DNA of 64,000 bases from UBA6770 sp965660875 (lineage in GTDB: Bacteria; Bacteroidota; Bacteroidia; Flavobacteriales_G; Salibacteraceae). Below the pieces are notes generated by a model that searched no databases, had not been told where the DNA came from, and was given only the letters and a program-made list of their open reading frames with translations. The stretch lies in assembly GCA_965660875.1 (NCBI GenBank), contig CBFIBQ010000007.1, positions 1 to 64,000 of the forward strand. Direction: 5' to 3'. The number at the start of each line of letters is the position of its first letter. Position 1 is the stretch's first letter. The position numbers were made by a program, and so were the translations under genes. Below are positions 52,713-60,755 of the stretch, piece after piece.

Positions 52713-53021
52713 TTACACAGTAGCTCCTTGCCAAGCCATCATTCCGCCCACCATATTGTGCACCGAATTGAAACCCATTTGAGCCATAGCTCCGGCAGCA
52801 CTTCCCGATCTGCCACCACTTCTGCAAATCATGTAGTAGTCTTTGGTTTTATCCAATTTACCGACTTGTTCTACAAAATTCGGATCAAATAAATTGATGT
52901 TTACCGCACCGTCTATCATACCTTCTGCACATTCTTCGGGTGAACGTACATCGATGAGTACCGCTTGACTGTTCTCTTTTTTTACTGCTTCTAATTCTTG
53001 AGGTGTAATGTTTTTTACCAT
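52713..53021 (-). CDS. Single-domain rhodanese
   Basis: This 102-residue cytoplasmic protein is a lone rhodanese domain with LIDVRSPEECAEGMIDGAVNI and the active-site loop YYMICRSGGRSGSA (Cys about 66). It should accept and pass on sulfane sulfur. It starts 5 bases after the persulfide dioxygenase-like gene, so the two act in one sulfide or persulfide handling operon. Confidence 0.92.
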   Translation of the reverse strand: MVKNITPQELEAVKKENSQAVLIDVRSPEECAEGMIDGAVNINLFDPNFVEQVGKLDKTKDYYMICRSGGRSGSAAGAMAQMGFNSVHNMVGGMMAWQGATV

Positions 53022-53026
53022 GCTAT

Positions 53027-54433
53027 TTATTTTTTAGTGCTAGGACACACGTAGTTTGTTTTAGGAATCGTTGTTTCTGCAAGTTGCTTGTATCCGCCTT
53101 CAATATTGGTTACGTTATGCAACCCTCTTGATTTTAGGATGGAACCAAAAATTACCGAACGATAACCACCTGCACAATGCGCATAATACTGCTTGTCTGG
53201 GTCAATTTTTTCCATGTTGCTGTTTATGAAATCTAGCGGTACACTCTCGGCCGTTTCAATATGCTCCGCCTCGAATTCTCCCGGCTTTCTTACGTCTAAC
53301 AGGTTTAAGTCTGCAGCATACTTAGCTTCAAATTCCGAGCTGGATATCGTAGGCATGCTGTCAGTTTCTAATCCCGCATTTTTCCATGCCTCTATTCCGC
53401 CTTCTAAAAAGCCGATGGCATTATCGTAACCTACTCTGGAGAGTCGGGTTACCACTTCTTCTTTTTTATCTGCATCAGCAACTATTAAAATGGGCTGGTG
53501 TATGTCAGTAATCAGTGCTCCTACCCATGGAGCAAAACCACCATCTATACCGATAAAAATGGATCCTGGAATGTGCGATTCCAAAAATTCACTCTGGTGT
53601 CTGGTATCTAATACCAAAGCATCGGTGCTTTCAGCTACTGAGCGGAATGTTTTTGGATCAAAAGACTTCAACGCTTTTTCTTTTACAGCTTCGAAAGCAT
53701 CGTAGCCTTCCTTGTTCATTTTCGCATTTTTTGGAAAATATTGAGGAGGAGGTAAAATACCTGTTGTGAGTTCCTTAATGAATTCGTCTTTAGACATTTC
53801 GGTGTTTAGCGCGTAATTGGTTTTCTTTTGATTGCCCAACGTATCGGTAGTTTCTGAGCTCAAGTTTTTTCCACAAGCACTGCCTGCGCCATGCCCAGGA
53901 TATACGATCAAATCATCTGGAAGTGGTAAAATTTTATTGTGAATGGAATCGTGTAATAAACCCGCTAAATCCTCTTGCGTTAAATCTGATTTTACCGCCA
54001 AATCAGGTCTACCTACATCGCCAATAAATAAGGTGTCTCCTGAAAAAATGGAGTTCATATTACCCTCCTCGTCAATCAGCAAATACGTTGTTGACTCCAT
54101 AGTATGACCGGGAGTATGCAATACTTTTAACGTAACATCTCCTATCTTAAATTCTTGATTATCCTTAGCTTCAATTATGTCGTAATTTGGTTTTGCAGTG
54201 GGGCCATATACAATTGATGCTCCAGTTGCTTTAGCCAAATCGATGTGTCCTGAAACAAAATCCGCGTGAAAATGCGTTTCAAAAACGTATTTCAATGTGC
54301 TGTTGTTTTCTTTTAATTTTTCAATGTAAGGTTGAGGGTCTCTAAGCGGGTCAATTATTGCCGCCTCTCCGTTGGATTCAATCAGGTATGCAGCTTCTGC
54401 CAAACAACCTGTATATATCTGTTCTACTTTCAT
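53027..54433 (-). CDS. Persulfide dioxygenase-sulfurtransferase-like protein (MBL plus two rhodanese domains)
   Basis: This 468-residue protein has a metallo-beta-lactamase domain (about 1-245) with the metal ligands in THFHADFVSGH, VLHTPGHTMES, FSGDTLFIGDVGRPD and VYPGHGAGSACG, the persulfide dioxygenase pattern. A first rhodanese domain (about 260-350) lacks the catalytic Cys (ILIVADADKKEE), and a second (about 365-460) has it (YAHCAGGYRS, Cys about 424). This is the CstB architecture, which oxidises persulfide to sulfite and transfers sulfur to form thiosulfate. The role is sulfide detoxification in the cytoplasm. A -7 box lies 26 bases upstream. Confidence 0.9.
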   Translation of the reverse strand: MKVEQIYTGCLAEAAYLIESNGEAAIIDPLRDPQPYIEKLKENNSTLKYVFETHFHADFVSGHIDLAKATGASIVYGPTAKPNYDIIEAKDNQEFKIGDVTLKVLHTPGHTMESTTYLLIDEEGNMNSIFSGDTLFIGDVGRPDLAVKSDLTQEDLAGLLHDSIHNKILPLPDDLIVYPGHGAGSACGKNLSSETTDTLGNQKKTNYALNTEMSKDEFIKELTTGILPPPQYFPKNAKMNKEGYDAFEAVKEKALKSFDPKTFRSVAESTDALVLDTRHQSEFLESHIPGSIFIGIDGGFAPWVGALITDIHQPILIVADADKKEEVVTRLSRVGYDNAIGFLEGGIEAWKNAGLETDSMPTISSSEFEAKYAADLNLLDVRKPGEFEAEHIETAESVPLDFINSNMEKIDPDKQYYAHCAGGYRSVIFGSILKSRGLHNVTNIEGGYKQLAETTIPKTNYVCPSTKK

Positions 54434-54458
54434 AGTTCTATTTTTTTAAATTCTGACG

Positions 54459-54466
54459 CAAAGATA
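54459..54466 (-). promoter_or_regulatory. Candidate -7 box of the persulfide operon
   Basis: TATCTTTG on the minus strand matches TAnnTTTG and lies 26 bases before the ATG at 54433. Confidence 0.5.
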
Positions 54467-54569
54467 ATGAGGGCTTGCAATGTACTTAGGTGATAATTGT
54501 CACTACTTAACGTTTATTTACTTGCATCACTTTCAATGGAATGGAAACTTTATAATTACTTTGACCTTT

Positions 54570-55658
54570 ATGGATAATACAAAATTTAAAGCTAATGAGT
54601 ATCCTGGAACTCAATCAAAAACCTACCTAAACACCGCTGCGTGCGGATTAATATCCAAAGGAACAGCACAAAAAATTTCTGCTTTCAATCAGCGCTTTTT
54701 AGAGGAAGGCAGTCATGCGGCTGAAAACTGGATGGCCCAGCACTGGGACGATACCCGTGCGGCTGTTGGAGAATTTGTAGGTGCTTCATTAGAGGACGTT
54801 GCCTTGGTTCCTAATTTTTCCTATGCCTACAACGCCCTGCTCGAAACTATGGGTAAGCAGCGCGTATTGGTCTATGAGAATGACTATCCTTCACTGTTAC
54901 TTCCGCTTCAACTAAAATCGTTTGACATACATACGTTTGGAGCGATAAACCATTTTGCTTTTGATTATTCTGAAATTGAAGAAGAGTTGATCAAAAATGA
55001 GATTCAGCTGTTGGCTATCAGTCACATTCAATACAGAACGGGATATAAAGCCGATTTAAACAAGTTGGGACAATTGTGTAAACGTCTAAACGTACGGTTG
55101 ATAGTTGACGCAACACAAAGCGCAGGAGCAGTAGAGCTTAACTTTTCTGAAAGTAACATAGATGCCCTGATTTGGAGCAACTACAAGTGGATGAATGCAG
55201 GGCTAGGCACGGGAATCATTTGCATAAAGTCGGGTTTACTAGAACAATTCCAACCAAAAATTGGAGGATACGGATCCTATGAATATAAAGGAGAAGCCTT
55301 AGTATACCAAGCGGGTATAAAATCATTTCAGCCCTCACATCCAAACGTATTGGGTTATGAAGGCATAGCGAGTGCAATTGAAGAAAAACAGCAAATTGGC
55401 ATCTCCAATATTGAAAAACACAACGCCGAATTGTTGCAATACCTACTTGTTGGATTGAAGGCAAGAAATAAATCGATAATAGGAGACTACTCTGCTGCAT
55501 CTCGCGGTGGTTATTTGTGCATGCCCTATACCGAAGAACAATTTGATAAGCTGAAACAACACCGTGTTATTGTTACTTATCGGGAAAAAACCATTCGTGT
55601 TGCGGTGCATTTCTACAACACCAAAGCGGACGTGGATCGGTTTCTAAACTTGGTTTAA
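54570..55658 (+). CDS. Class V aminotransferase-fold PLP enzyme
   Basis: This 362-residue protein starts at the ATG at 54570 (MDNTKFKANEYPG); the longer frame from 54480 adds an implausible leader. It has the fold-type I PLP pattern of class V aminotransferases and cysteine desulfurases: TYLNTAACGLISKG near the start, LIVDATQSAGAVELN with the PLP-binding Asp, IDALIWSNYKWMNAGLGTG with the Schiff-base Lys (about 204), and a C-terminal VIVTYREKTIRVAVHFYN. It lacks an obvious Cys loop at the desulfurase active site, so an aminotransferase, kynureninase-like or isopenicillin-epimerase-like role is possible. Confidence 0.85.
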   Translation: MDNTKFKANEYPGTQSKTYLNTAACGLISKGTAQKISAFNQRFLEEGSHAAENWMAQHWDDTRAAVGEFVGASLEDVALVPNFSYAYNALLETMGKQRVLVYENDYPSLLLPLQLKSFDIHTFGAINHFAFDYSEIEEELIKNEIQLLAISHIQYRTGYKADLNKLGQLCKRLNVRLIVDATQSAGAVELNFSESNIDALIWSNYKWMNAGLGTGIICIKSGLLEQFQPKIGGYGSYEYKGEALVYQAGIKSFQPSHPNVLGYEGIASAIEEKQQIGISNIEKHNAELLQYLLVGLKARNKSIIGDYSAASRGGYLCMPYTEEQFDKLKQHRVIVTYREKTIRVAVHFYNTKADVDRFLNLV

Positions 55659-55674
55659 TCGTTCAAGCAACTAT

Positions 55675-56985
55675 CTACACAATTTTTCCAAACAAATCAA
55701 ACTCCTCTGCATCCGTAACCTGCACATTGGCAAAATCACCAATTCTTGCAAAACCATCGTTTTGGTGCACCAATACCTCGTTATCCACTTCAGGCGAATC
55801 ATACTGAGTTCGTCCAATAAAATAGTCGCCCTCTACTCGATCAAAAAGGACTTTGTAAGTATTTCCAATCTTGGCCTGATTCAGCTCCATAGAAATGCCG
55901 CTTTGTAAGGCCATAATTTGACGTGCTCTATCCTCTTTCACTTCCTGAGGCACATCATCCGTTAAGGTATAGGCGCTGGTATTTTCTTCATGTGAATAGG
56001 TAAAGCAGCCTAGGCGTTCAAACCGTGTTTTTTCCACCCACTCCATCATTTCTTGAAAGTCGGCTTCAGTTTCGCCCGGAAAACCTGTGATTAAGGTAGT
56101 GCGCAAAGCGATATTCGGCACTTTTTGACGTATCGTGTCTATTAACGCATCCGTTCGCTCGCGATTGATTCCGCGCTTCATGGCTTTAAGCATATTCGAA
56201 CTCGCGTGCTGCAAAGGCATGTCTAAGTACTTAGTTACGTTATCGTACTTATTCATAGCATCCAAAATATCCATTGGAAAACCGCTCGGATAGGCGTATT
56301 GCATTCGAATCCAATCTAGACCTTCGACATCGGCTAATCGCGCAAGTAACTCAGATAAATTTCTTTTTTTATAAATATCGAGTCCGTAATAGGTCAGGTC
56401 TTGAGCAATTAAGATGAGTTCTTTAGTCCCGTTTGCCGCCAAGTTCTTAGCGTTACTTACCAATTGGTCCATTGGCGTCGAAACGTGTTTACCACGCATT
56501 AAAGGAATGGCACAAAAAGCACAAGGCCGATCGCAACCTTCGGCAATTTTAAAATAAGCGTAATGTACAGGGGTCGTAAGTAAACGCTCTCCTACCAACT
56601 CGTGTTTGTAATCTGCTTTTAAGGTCTTCAACAAGCGCGGCAATTCTCTTGTACCAAACCACGCATCAACTTCGGGTATTTCGCCCGCTAAATCTTCTTT
56701 ATACCGTTCGCTCAAGCAACCTGTGACCATTACTTTATCTACCTCACCGTTCTTTTTGGCATCTGCCCAACCGATAATGGTATCGATAGATTCTTGTTTG
56801 GCGTTTTCTATAAAGCCACAGGTATTAATGATTACCGTTTCGGCTTCCCCATCGTTGCTTTCGTGTTGCACGTCAAACTTATTGGCTTTCAGTTGACTCA
56901 TCATTACTTCTGAATCGAAAAGGTTTTTGGAACAGCCCAAGGTTACTACATTCACCTTGTTTTTCTTGAGAGTTTTTGTTTTCAT
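55675..56985 (-). CDS. rimO: Ribosomal protein S12 methylthiotransferase
   Basis: This 436-residue radical SAM methylthiotransferase starts at the ATG at 56985 (MKTKTLKKNKVNVV). An N-terminal UPF0004 domain has VTLGCSKNLFDSE, NTCGFIENAKQES and MVTGCLSERY (three cluster cysteines). The radical SAM motif is AEGCDRPCAFCAIP (CxxxCxxC), and a C-terminal TRAM domain follows. It adds a methylthio group to the conserved Asp of ribosomal protein S12. It is a single unit with a -7 box (TAATTTTG, 56995-57002) 9 bases before the start codon. Confidence 0.96.
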   Translation of the reverse strand: MKTKTLKKNKVNVVTLGCSKNLFDSEVMMSQLKANKFDVQHESNDGEAETVIINTCGFIENAKQESIDTIIGWADAKKNGEVDKVMVTGCLSERYKEDLAGEIPEVDAWFGTRELPRLLKTLKADYKHELVGERLLTTPVHYAYFKIAEGCDRPCAFCAIPLMRGKHVSTPMDQLVSNAKNLAANGTKELILIAQDLTYYGLDIYKKRNLSELLARLADVEGLDWIRMQYAYPSGFPMDILDAMNKYDNVTKYLDMPLQHASSNMLKAMKRGINRERTDALIDTIRQKVPNIALRTTLITGFPGETEADFQEMMEWVEKTRFERLGCFTYSHEENTSAYTLTDDVPQEVKEDRARQIMALQSGISMELNQAKIGNTYKVLFDRVEGDYFIGRTQYDSPEVDNEVLVHQNDGFARIGDFANVQVTDAEEFDLFGKIV

Positions 56986-56994
56986 ACGCAGCTG

Positions 56995-57002
56995 CAAAAT
57001 TA
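56995..57002 (-). promoter_or_regulatory. Candidate -7 box for rimO
   Basis: TAATTTTG on the minus strand matches TAnnTTTG, 9 bases before the rimO ATG, which predicts a very short leader. Confidence 0.45.
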
Positions 57003-57034
57003 GCAGTATTCTGCAGAGAAAGCGACAAAAGTAA

Positions 57035-57880
57035 TTAGACCAACAAAGCTTGCTTTACCGAGGCATTGAGCCAGTTAACATACTCTCGGATATGCCTGCT
57101 GTAAAAGCGCTTGGAGTGAAAACCTCCGACCCATCGAATTCCGCGAATGGAATTGGTAAGAAAAAGTTCATCAACATCATACAACTCCTCTATGCTTAGC
57201 GGCTTTTCTAAAACCTCCACCCCTTGTTTATTCAAAATATGAATGACAAAAGCGCGCATAACTCCTGGCAACCCGCCACCCTCAATTGGAGGAGTGTAGA
57301 GTTGATCTTTTTCAAGGTAAAACACGTTGGAATACAAGGATTCTATGATTTCTTCTCGTTCATTTATGATCAGCACCTCATCGAGCTTATTGTCTCGAGC
57401 GTAGCGTCCCGCTTGTATGTAAAACGCCGCATTTACAGACTTGTACGGAATGCGAGTTGCGCTGTGTTTTTGTTCTTTTTTATACACGTCAACAATGAGT
57501 CCTTTTCGGTTAATCTCAAATATCGATTGGTCAATTGGCTGAAGTTCGGCCAACCAATCTACGGCATCGGTTTCTGGGATAAAAGCGCCGCCTTGTTTTC
57601 GATAAATGGTCAACCTGATTTTTCCGTTCTGCAATTCATTGGCTGCAGCCAGCTTCAACAAGCTATCTCTCAAAGTCTCTTTTTCTAAGGAGGCATTACT
57701 CTCAAATCCGAGCATTTTAAAACCCAGTTGCATGCGTTTTAAGTGTACATCAAGCAGATGCACCTTTCCTTCAATCAGTCGAATGGTTTCAAAAAGCCCA
57801 TCCCCATAATAGAGTCCCCTATTTATTCCAGAGAATGTGGACTCGGAGATTAATTTACCGTTATGCAGCAATAAGTTCAT
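57035..57880 (-). CDS. Class IV aminotransferase-fold protein (branched-chain/D-amino acid/ADC lyase family)
   Basis: This 281-residue protein is of normal length for fold-type IV PLP enzymes. It has FSGINRGLYYGDGLFETIRL near the start, IRLTIYRKQGG, the Schiff-base Lys in IPYKSVNAAFYIQAGRYA (about 147), DEVLIINEREEIIESLYSNVFYLEKD and LPGVMRAFVIH. The group includes branched-chain aminotransferases and aminodeoxychorismate lyase (PabC). A PabC role is possible but not provable here. It overlaps the HAD phosphatase gene by 4 bases. Confidence 0.88.
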   Translation of the reverse strand: MNLLLHNGKLISESTFSGINRGLYYGDGLFETIRLIEGKVHLLDVHLKRMQLGFKMLGFESNASLEKETLRDSLLKLAAANELQNGKIRLTIYRKQGGAFIPETDAVDWLAELQPIDQSIFEINRKGLIVDVYKKEQKHSATRIPYKSVNAAFYIQAGRYARDNKLDEVLIINEREEIIESLYSNVFYLEKDQLYTPPIEGGGLPGVMRAFVIHILNKQGVEVLEKPLSIEELYDVDELFLTNSIRGIRWVGGFHSKRFYSRHIREYVNWLNASVKQALLV

Positions 57881-58362
57881 GATTCGATTTGATTCAATAT
57901 GTTGAGCAAACTGCTATTCGCTTTTATCTGAATGCCTTTTATGCCCACTTTTTCGCTTGCAATAATATCTCTTTCGCTATCTCCAATCATAAAACTTTTG
58001 GAAGTATCTACATCGTACCGGTGAATGGCTTTTTCGAACATCAAACTGTCGGGCTTTCGGCTAAGCGATTCCGAAAAATCAGAATGATAGGGCGAATAAT
58101 AGATATCCAACAAGTTTAAGTTGTGCGCTTCAAAAGACTGTATCATGTCCCTATTGATTCTCAACACGTCTTCGTGGGTATATATTCCTTTTGCGATTCC
58201 ACCTTGGTTGGTTATGATGATAAAATCAAAACCTTTAGCAGCTATATCTGCCAAAGCCTCAAACAGTTGCTCGGTGTACACAAAGTCCTCTAAACGATAC
58301 GTGTATTCCCCTCGCTCTACATTCACTACACCGTCTCTATCCAAAAAAACAACTTTTCGCAT
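57877..58362 (-). CDS. HAD-IIIA phosphatase, GmhB-like
   Basis: This 161-residue HAD phosphatase has FLDRDGVVNVE (nucleophile Asp8 and acid Asp10), IIITNQGGIAKG (Thr/Ser motif II), SRKPDSLMFEKA (Lys motif III) and IGDSERDIIASEKVG (motif IV). This is the layout of D,D-heptose 1,7-bisphosphate phosphatase, used in lipopolysaccharide heptose synthesis. The zinc-binding cysteine loop of classical GmhB is replaced (YYSPYHSDFSESLSRKP), so specificity may differ. It starts a few bases after the rhomboid gene and is coupled to the aminotransferase by ATGA. Confidence 0.85.
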   Translation of the reverse strand: MRKVVFLDRDGVVNVERGEYTYRLEDFVYTEQLFEALADIAAKGFDFIIITNQGGIAKGIYTHEDVLRINRDMIQSFEAHNLNLLDIYYSPYHSDFSESLSRKPDSLMFEKAIHRYDVDTSKSFMIGDSERDIIASEKVGIKGIQIKANSSLLNILNQIES

Positions 58363-58367
58363 GGACC

Positions 58368-58976
58368 TTAAAAAATTTGATCGATAAACACTAGAAAGAG
58401 TTTGGGTTCAAAAAGCAATGGAAGTATAAACCCAAAAATTGCTCCCCAGTAATGGGCGTCATGGGCAATATTGTCGCTCGAACGCTTCTCCATATACATT
58501 TCATAAGCTATATACAATGGCCCAAACAAGAACGCTGGGATGCCTATGGGAATGAAAAACAGGTAAATTTTACTCGCGGGGTTTAACAATATGCTGGCAA
58601 ACAACACCGCACCCACTGCACCTGATGCACCTACAGAGTTGTAACTAAAATTATCGCGCTGTTTTATGAGCGCAGAAAGGGAAGCAAACGCAACTCCACC
58701 GAGATACAATATGATAAACATGAAGCTTCCCTTCAAGCCAAAGTACGCATTGAAATAACGCTCTACTGAAGTTCCAAAGCTCCACAGTACAAACATATTG
58801 ACACCCAAATGCATCCAATCTCCATGTACCAATGCATGACTCAATAATCGGTACCACTGTTTTTGGTGGTGCACCGAATAGGCATTAAACATGAGTTTAT
58901 TAAACAAGTTCTGATTGTTGAAGCAATTGAATGAAACAATGGCAGTAATTCCAATTATTATTAGGGTAATGGACAT
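58368..58976 (-). CDS. Rhomboid-family intramembrane serine protease
   Basis: This 202-residue membrane protein has six hydrophobic segments. The catalytic pair is Ser in VGASGAVGAVLFASILL (about 119) and His in HDAHYWGAIFGFILP (about 180), and the loop-1 HALVHGDWMHLGVNMFVLW block of rhomboids is present. It cleaves membrane proteins inside the inner membrane; its substrates are unknown. A -7 box ends 4 bases before its ATG. Confidence 0.93.
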   Translation of the reverse strand: MSITLIIIGITAIVSFNCFNNQNLFNKLMFNAYSVHHQKQWYRLLSHALVHGDWMHLGVNMFVLWSFGTSVERYFNAYFGLKGSFMFIILYLGGVAFASLSALIKQRDNFSYNSVGASGAVGAVLFASILLNPASKIYLFFIPIGIPAFLFGPLYIAYEMYMEKRSSDNIAHDAHYWGAIFGFILPLLFEPKLFLVFIDQIF

Positions 58977-58980
58977 GGAG

Positions 58981-58988
58981 CAAAAGTA
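58981..58988 (-). promoter_or_regulatory. -7 box directly before the rhomboid gene
   Basis: TACTTTTG on the minus strand is followed by CTCC and the ATG, the same spacing as at 44463-44470. A leaderless mRNA is likely if the box is used. Confidence 0.5.
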
Positions 58989-59083
58989 AATTTTGGGATT
59001 TGGTTTCGCTAAAAAAACTTCATTTCTGCTGTTATTTTAACCTTTAGTAATATTGATTACATACTAAATGACCGCTTTGCCCG

Positions 59084-59091
59084 TATATTTG
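59084..59091 (+). promoter_or_regulatory. -7 box for the small exported protein
   Basis: TATATTTG matches TAnnTTTG, 18 bases before the ATG at 59110. The upstream ATG at 59068 would lie before the promoter and is rejected. Confidence 0.55.
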
Positions 59092-59109
59092 GACAAAACA
59101 ATAACAATT

Positions 59110-59331
59110 ATGAAAAAGTATTTTACCATAGCACTATTGTCTGGAGCGATGTTAAGCTTCACTACTGCTTCTGCACTAAACTGTGCTTCAAACTCGGATA
59201 ACTTGATTACTGAAGTAAGCAAAGAGAAGAAAAAGAAAAAGAAAAAGAAATCAGAAATGACAGAGAAAAAATGCTCTGGAAAAAAAGGAGCTAGCGGCTG
59301 TTGTGCTGGTGGCGCAAAAAAAGAGAGCTAA
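59110..59331 (+). CDS. Small exported Lys/Cys-rich protein
   Basis: This is a 73-residue protein starting at the ATG at 59110 (MKKYFTIALLSGAMLSF). The signal peptide is about 1-22. The mature part has a run of about ten lysines (KEKKKKKKKK, about 39-48) and a cysteine-rich tail (KKCSGKKGASGCCAGGAKKES). The Cys and Gly motif could bind a metal or form disulfides; the lysine run could bind acidic polymers. No family is assigned. It has its own promoter box and terminator. Confidence 0.7.
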   Translation: MKKYFTIALLSGAMLSFTTASALNCASNSDNLITEVSKEKKKKKKKKSEMTEKKCSGKKGASGCCAGGAKKES

Positions 59332-59345
59332 GTATTGATTACTTC

Positions 59346-59380
59346 AAAAAAGCTGTATTCATTGGATACGGCTTTTTTTT
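59346..59380 (+). terminator. Terminator after the small exported protein
   Basis: AAAAAAGCTGTATTC and GGATACGGCTTTTTT form a long stem with a 3-base loop and a T run. Confidence 0.8.
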
Positions 59381-59474
59381 GTCCATAGATGACCACAAGG
59401 GTACTTTGTCGTCAAGCTTTAGTTACAAAGTGCTGAAAAAGCGGTAGAACTGTGACTGGAGAAACAACCGCTTT

Positions 59475-60752
59475 TTACTGCTTGTCTCTTGGCCTTATCA
59501 TTAACCGCAACGACTGATCGTAAGTAATGTAACTCCACGTCCAATTGAGGAAAACAAAGATTTTGTTCTTGGTACCCAAGATCGCCATAAGGTGCACAAA
59601 CAGCCAAATCAGCCAAGCCAATATACCTTTTAAGCTTCCTACCGCTAAATCCGCTACAGCTAAGTTCCTTCCAATGGTTGCCATGGATCCTTTATCGAAA
59701 TATTTGAAGGCCACTAGGGGTTTATTCTGACGCAAGCGTTCTAAGTTTCTTGCCACATTTTGCGCTTGTTGAATAGCTACTTGAGCCACTTGCGGATCAC
59801 CTTTTGGGTTTTTATCGGTTACCATTAAGGCTTGGTCACCTACTACAAAAATAGAGTCGTTAAATTGAGTTTGAGAAAAGGTATTCACCAGCACTCGTCC
59901 AGCTGGACCGATTGCCTCTTCTGGAAAACCTTCTACTCTATTTGCTTTAATTCCCGCTGCCCACAATAAGGTTTTTGAGTTTAAGGTCTCTCCTCCTTTT
60001 AGTGAAACAACGTTGCCATTGTAATCTTCAACCAAACAATTGAGTCGAACCTCTACCCCAAGCTTTTGTAGGTACTTCAAACTTTGTTTTCCAGCAAAAT
60101 CAGACATCCCATTAAGTAAACGTGGAGAGCCCTCCAGTAATGAGATGGTCATTTTAGAAAAATCGAGTTCTGGATAATCTTTTGGTAAAACGAACTTGCG
60201 CATTTCGGCCAAGGCACCCGCCAGCTCAACACCCGTTGGCCCACCGCCGGTAATTACAATGTTCATCAATGCTTCTTGCTCAGTTGAATCGGCTGTATTT
60301 AATGCATTTTCGTAATTATCCAGAATGCAATTGCGCAGATATAAAGCTTCCGAAACCGACTTCATGGGTACGGCGTATTTTTCCAAATTTGGGTTTCCGA
60401 AAAAGTTAGTGGTAGCTCCTATGGCCAAAACCAACTCATCATAATTCAATTGACCAATATTGGTTTCAATACTTTTTGTATCGGCATTTACCTTTCTCAA
60501 TTCTGCCACTCGGAAATGCACGTTCTTTTTGCTTTGTAAAATCTTACGAATTGGGAAGGAAATGGAGCTGGGCTCTAGCCCAGATGTGGCCACTTGATAA
60601 AACAAGGGTTGAAATTGGTGGTAGTTGTTTTTGTCGATTAGAATGACTTGAAAATGTTTTGCCGAAAGTGAAAGCGCCAGTTTTACACCTGCAAAACCAG
60701 CACCTACTATTACTACCCTTTTTCTAGAACCTTGTTCAGGTATGTTTTTCAT
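59475..60752 (-). CDS. ndh: Type II NADH dehydrogenase (NDH-2)
   Basis: This is a 425-residue FAD flavoenzyme. An N-terminal FAD-binding Rossmann motif VVIVGAGFAGVKLALSLS (12-30) is followed by VLAIGATTNFFGNP, the NAD-binding motif ITGGGPTGVELAGALAEM (about 171-188) and SIFVVGDQALMV (FAD). A C-terminal hydrophobic anchor (about 375-400, GILAWLIWLFVHLMAILG) follows, as in membrane-attached NDH-2. It passes electrons from NADH to menaquinone without pumping protons. It starts 3 bases after the stop of the upstream S74-domain gene, so it is probably cotranscribed or served by a promoter inside it. Confidence 0.93.
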   Translation of the reverse strand: MKNIPEQGSRKRVVIVGAGFAGVKLALSLSAKHFQVILIDKNNYHQFQPLFYQVATSGLEPSSISFPIRKILQSKKNVHFRVAELRKVNADTKSIETNIGQLNYDELVLAIGATTNFFGNPNLEKYAVPMKSVSEALYLRNCILDNYENALNTADSTEQEALMNIVITGGGPTGVELAGALAEMRKFVLPKDYPELDFSKMTISLLEGSPRLLNGMSDFAGKQSLKYLQKLGVEVRLNCLVEDYNGNVVSLKGGETLNSKTLLWAAGIKANRVEGFPEEAIGPAGRVLVNTFSQTQFNDSIFVVGDQALMVTDKNPKGDPQVAQVAIQQAQNVARNLERLRQNKPLVAFKYFDKGSMATIGRNLAVADLAVGSLKGILAWLIWLFVHLMAILGTKNKIFVFLNWTWSYITYDQSLRLMIRPRDKQ

Positions 60753-60755
60753 CCA

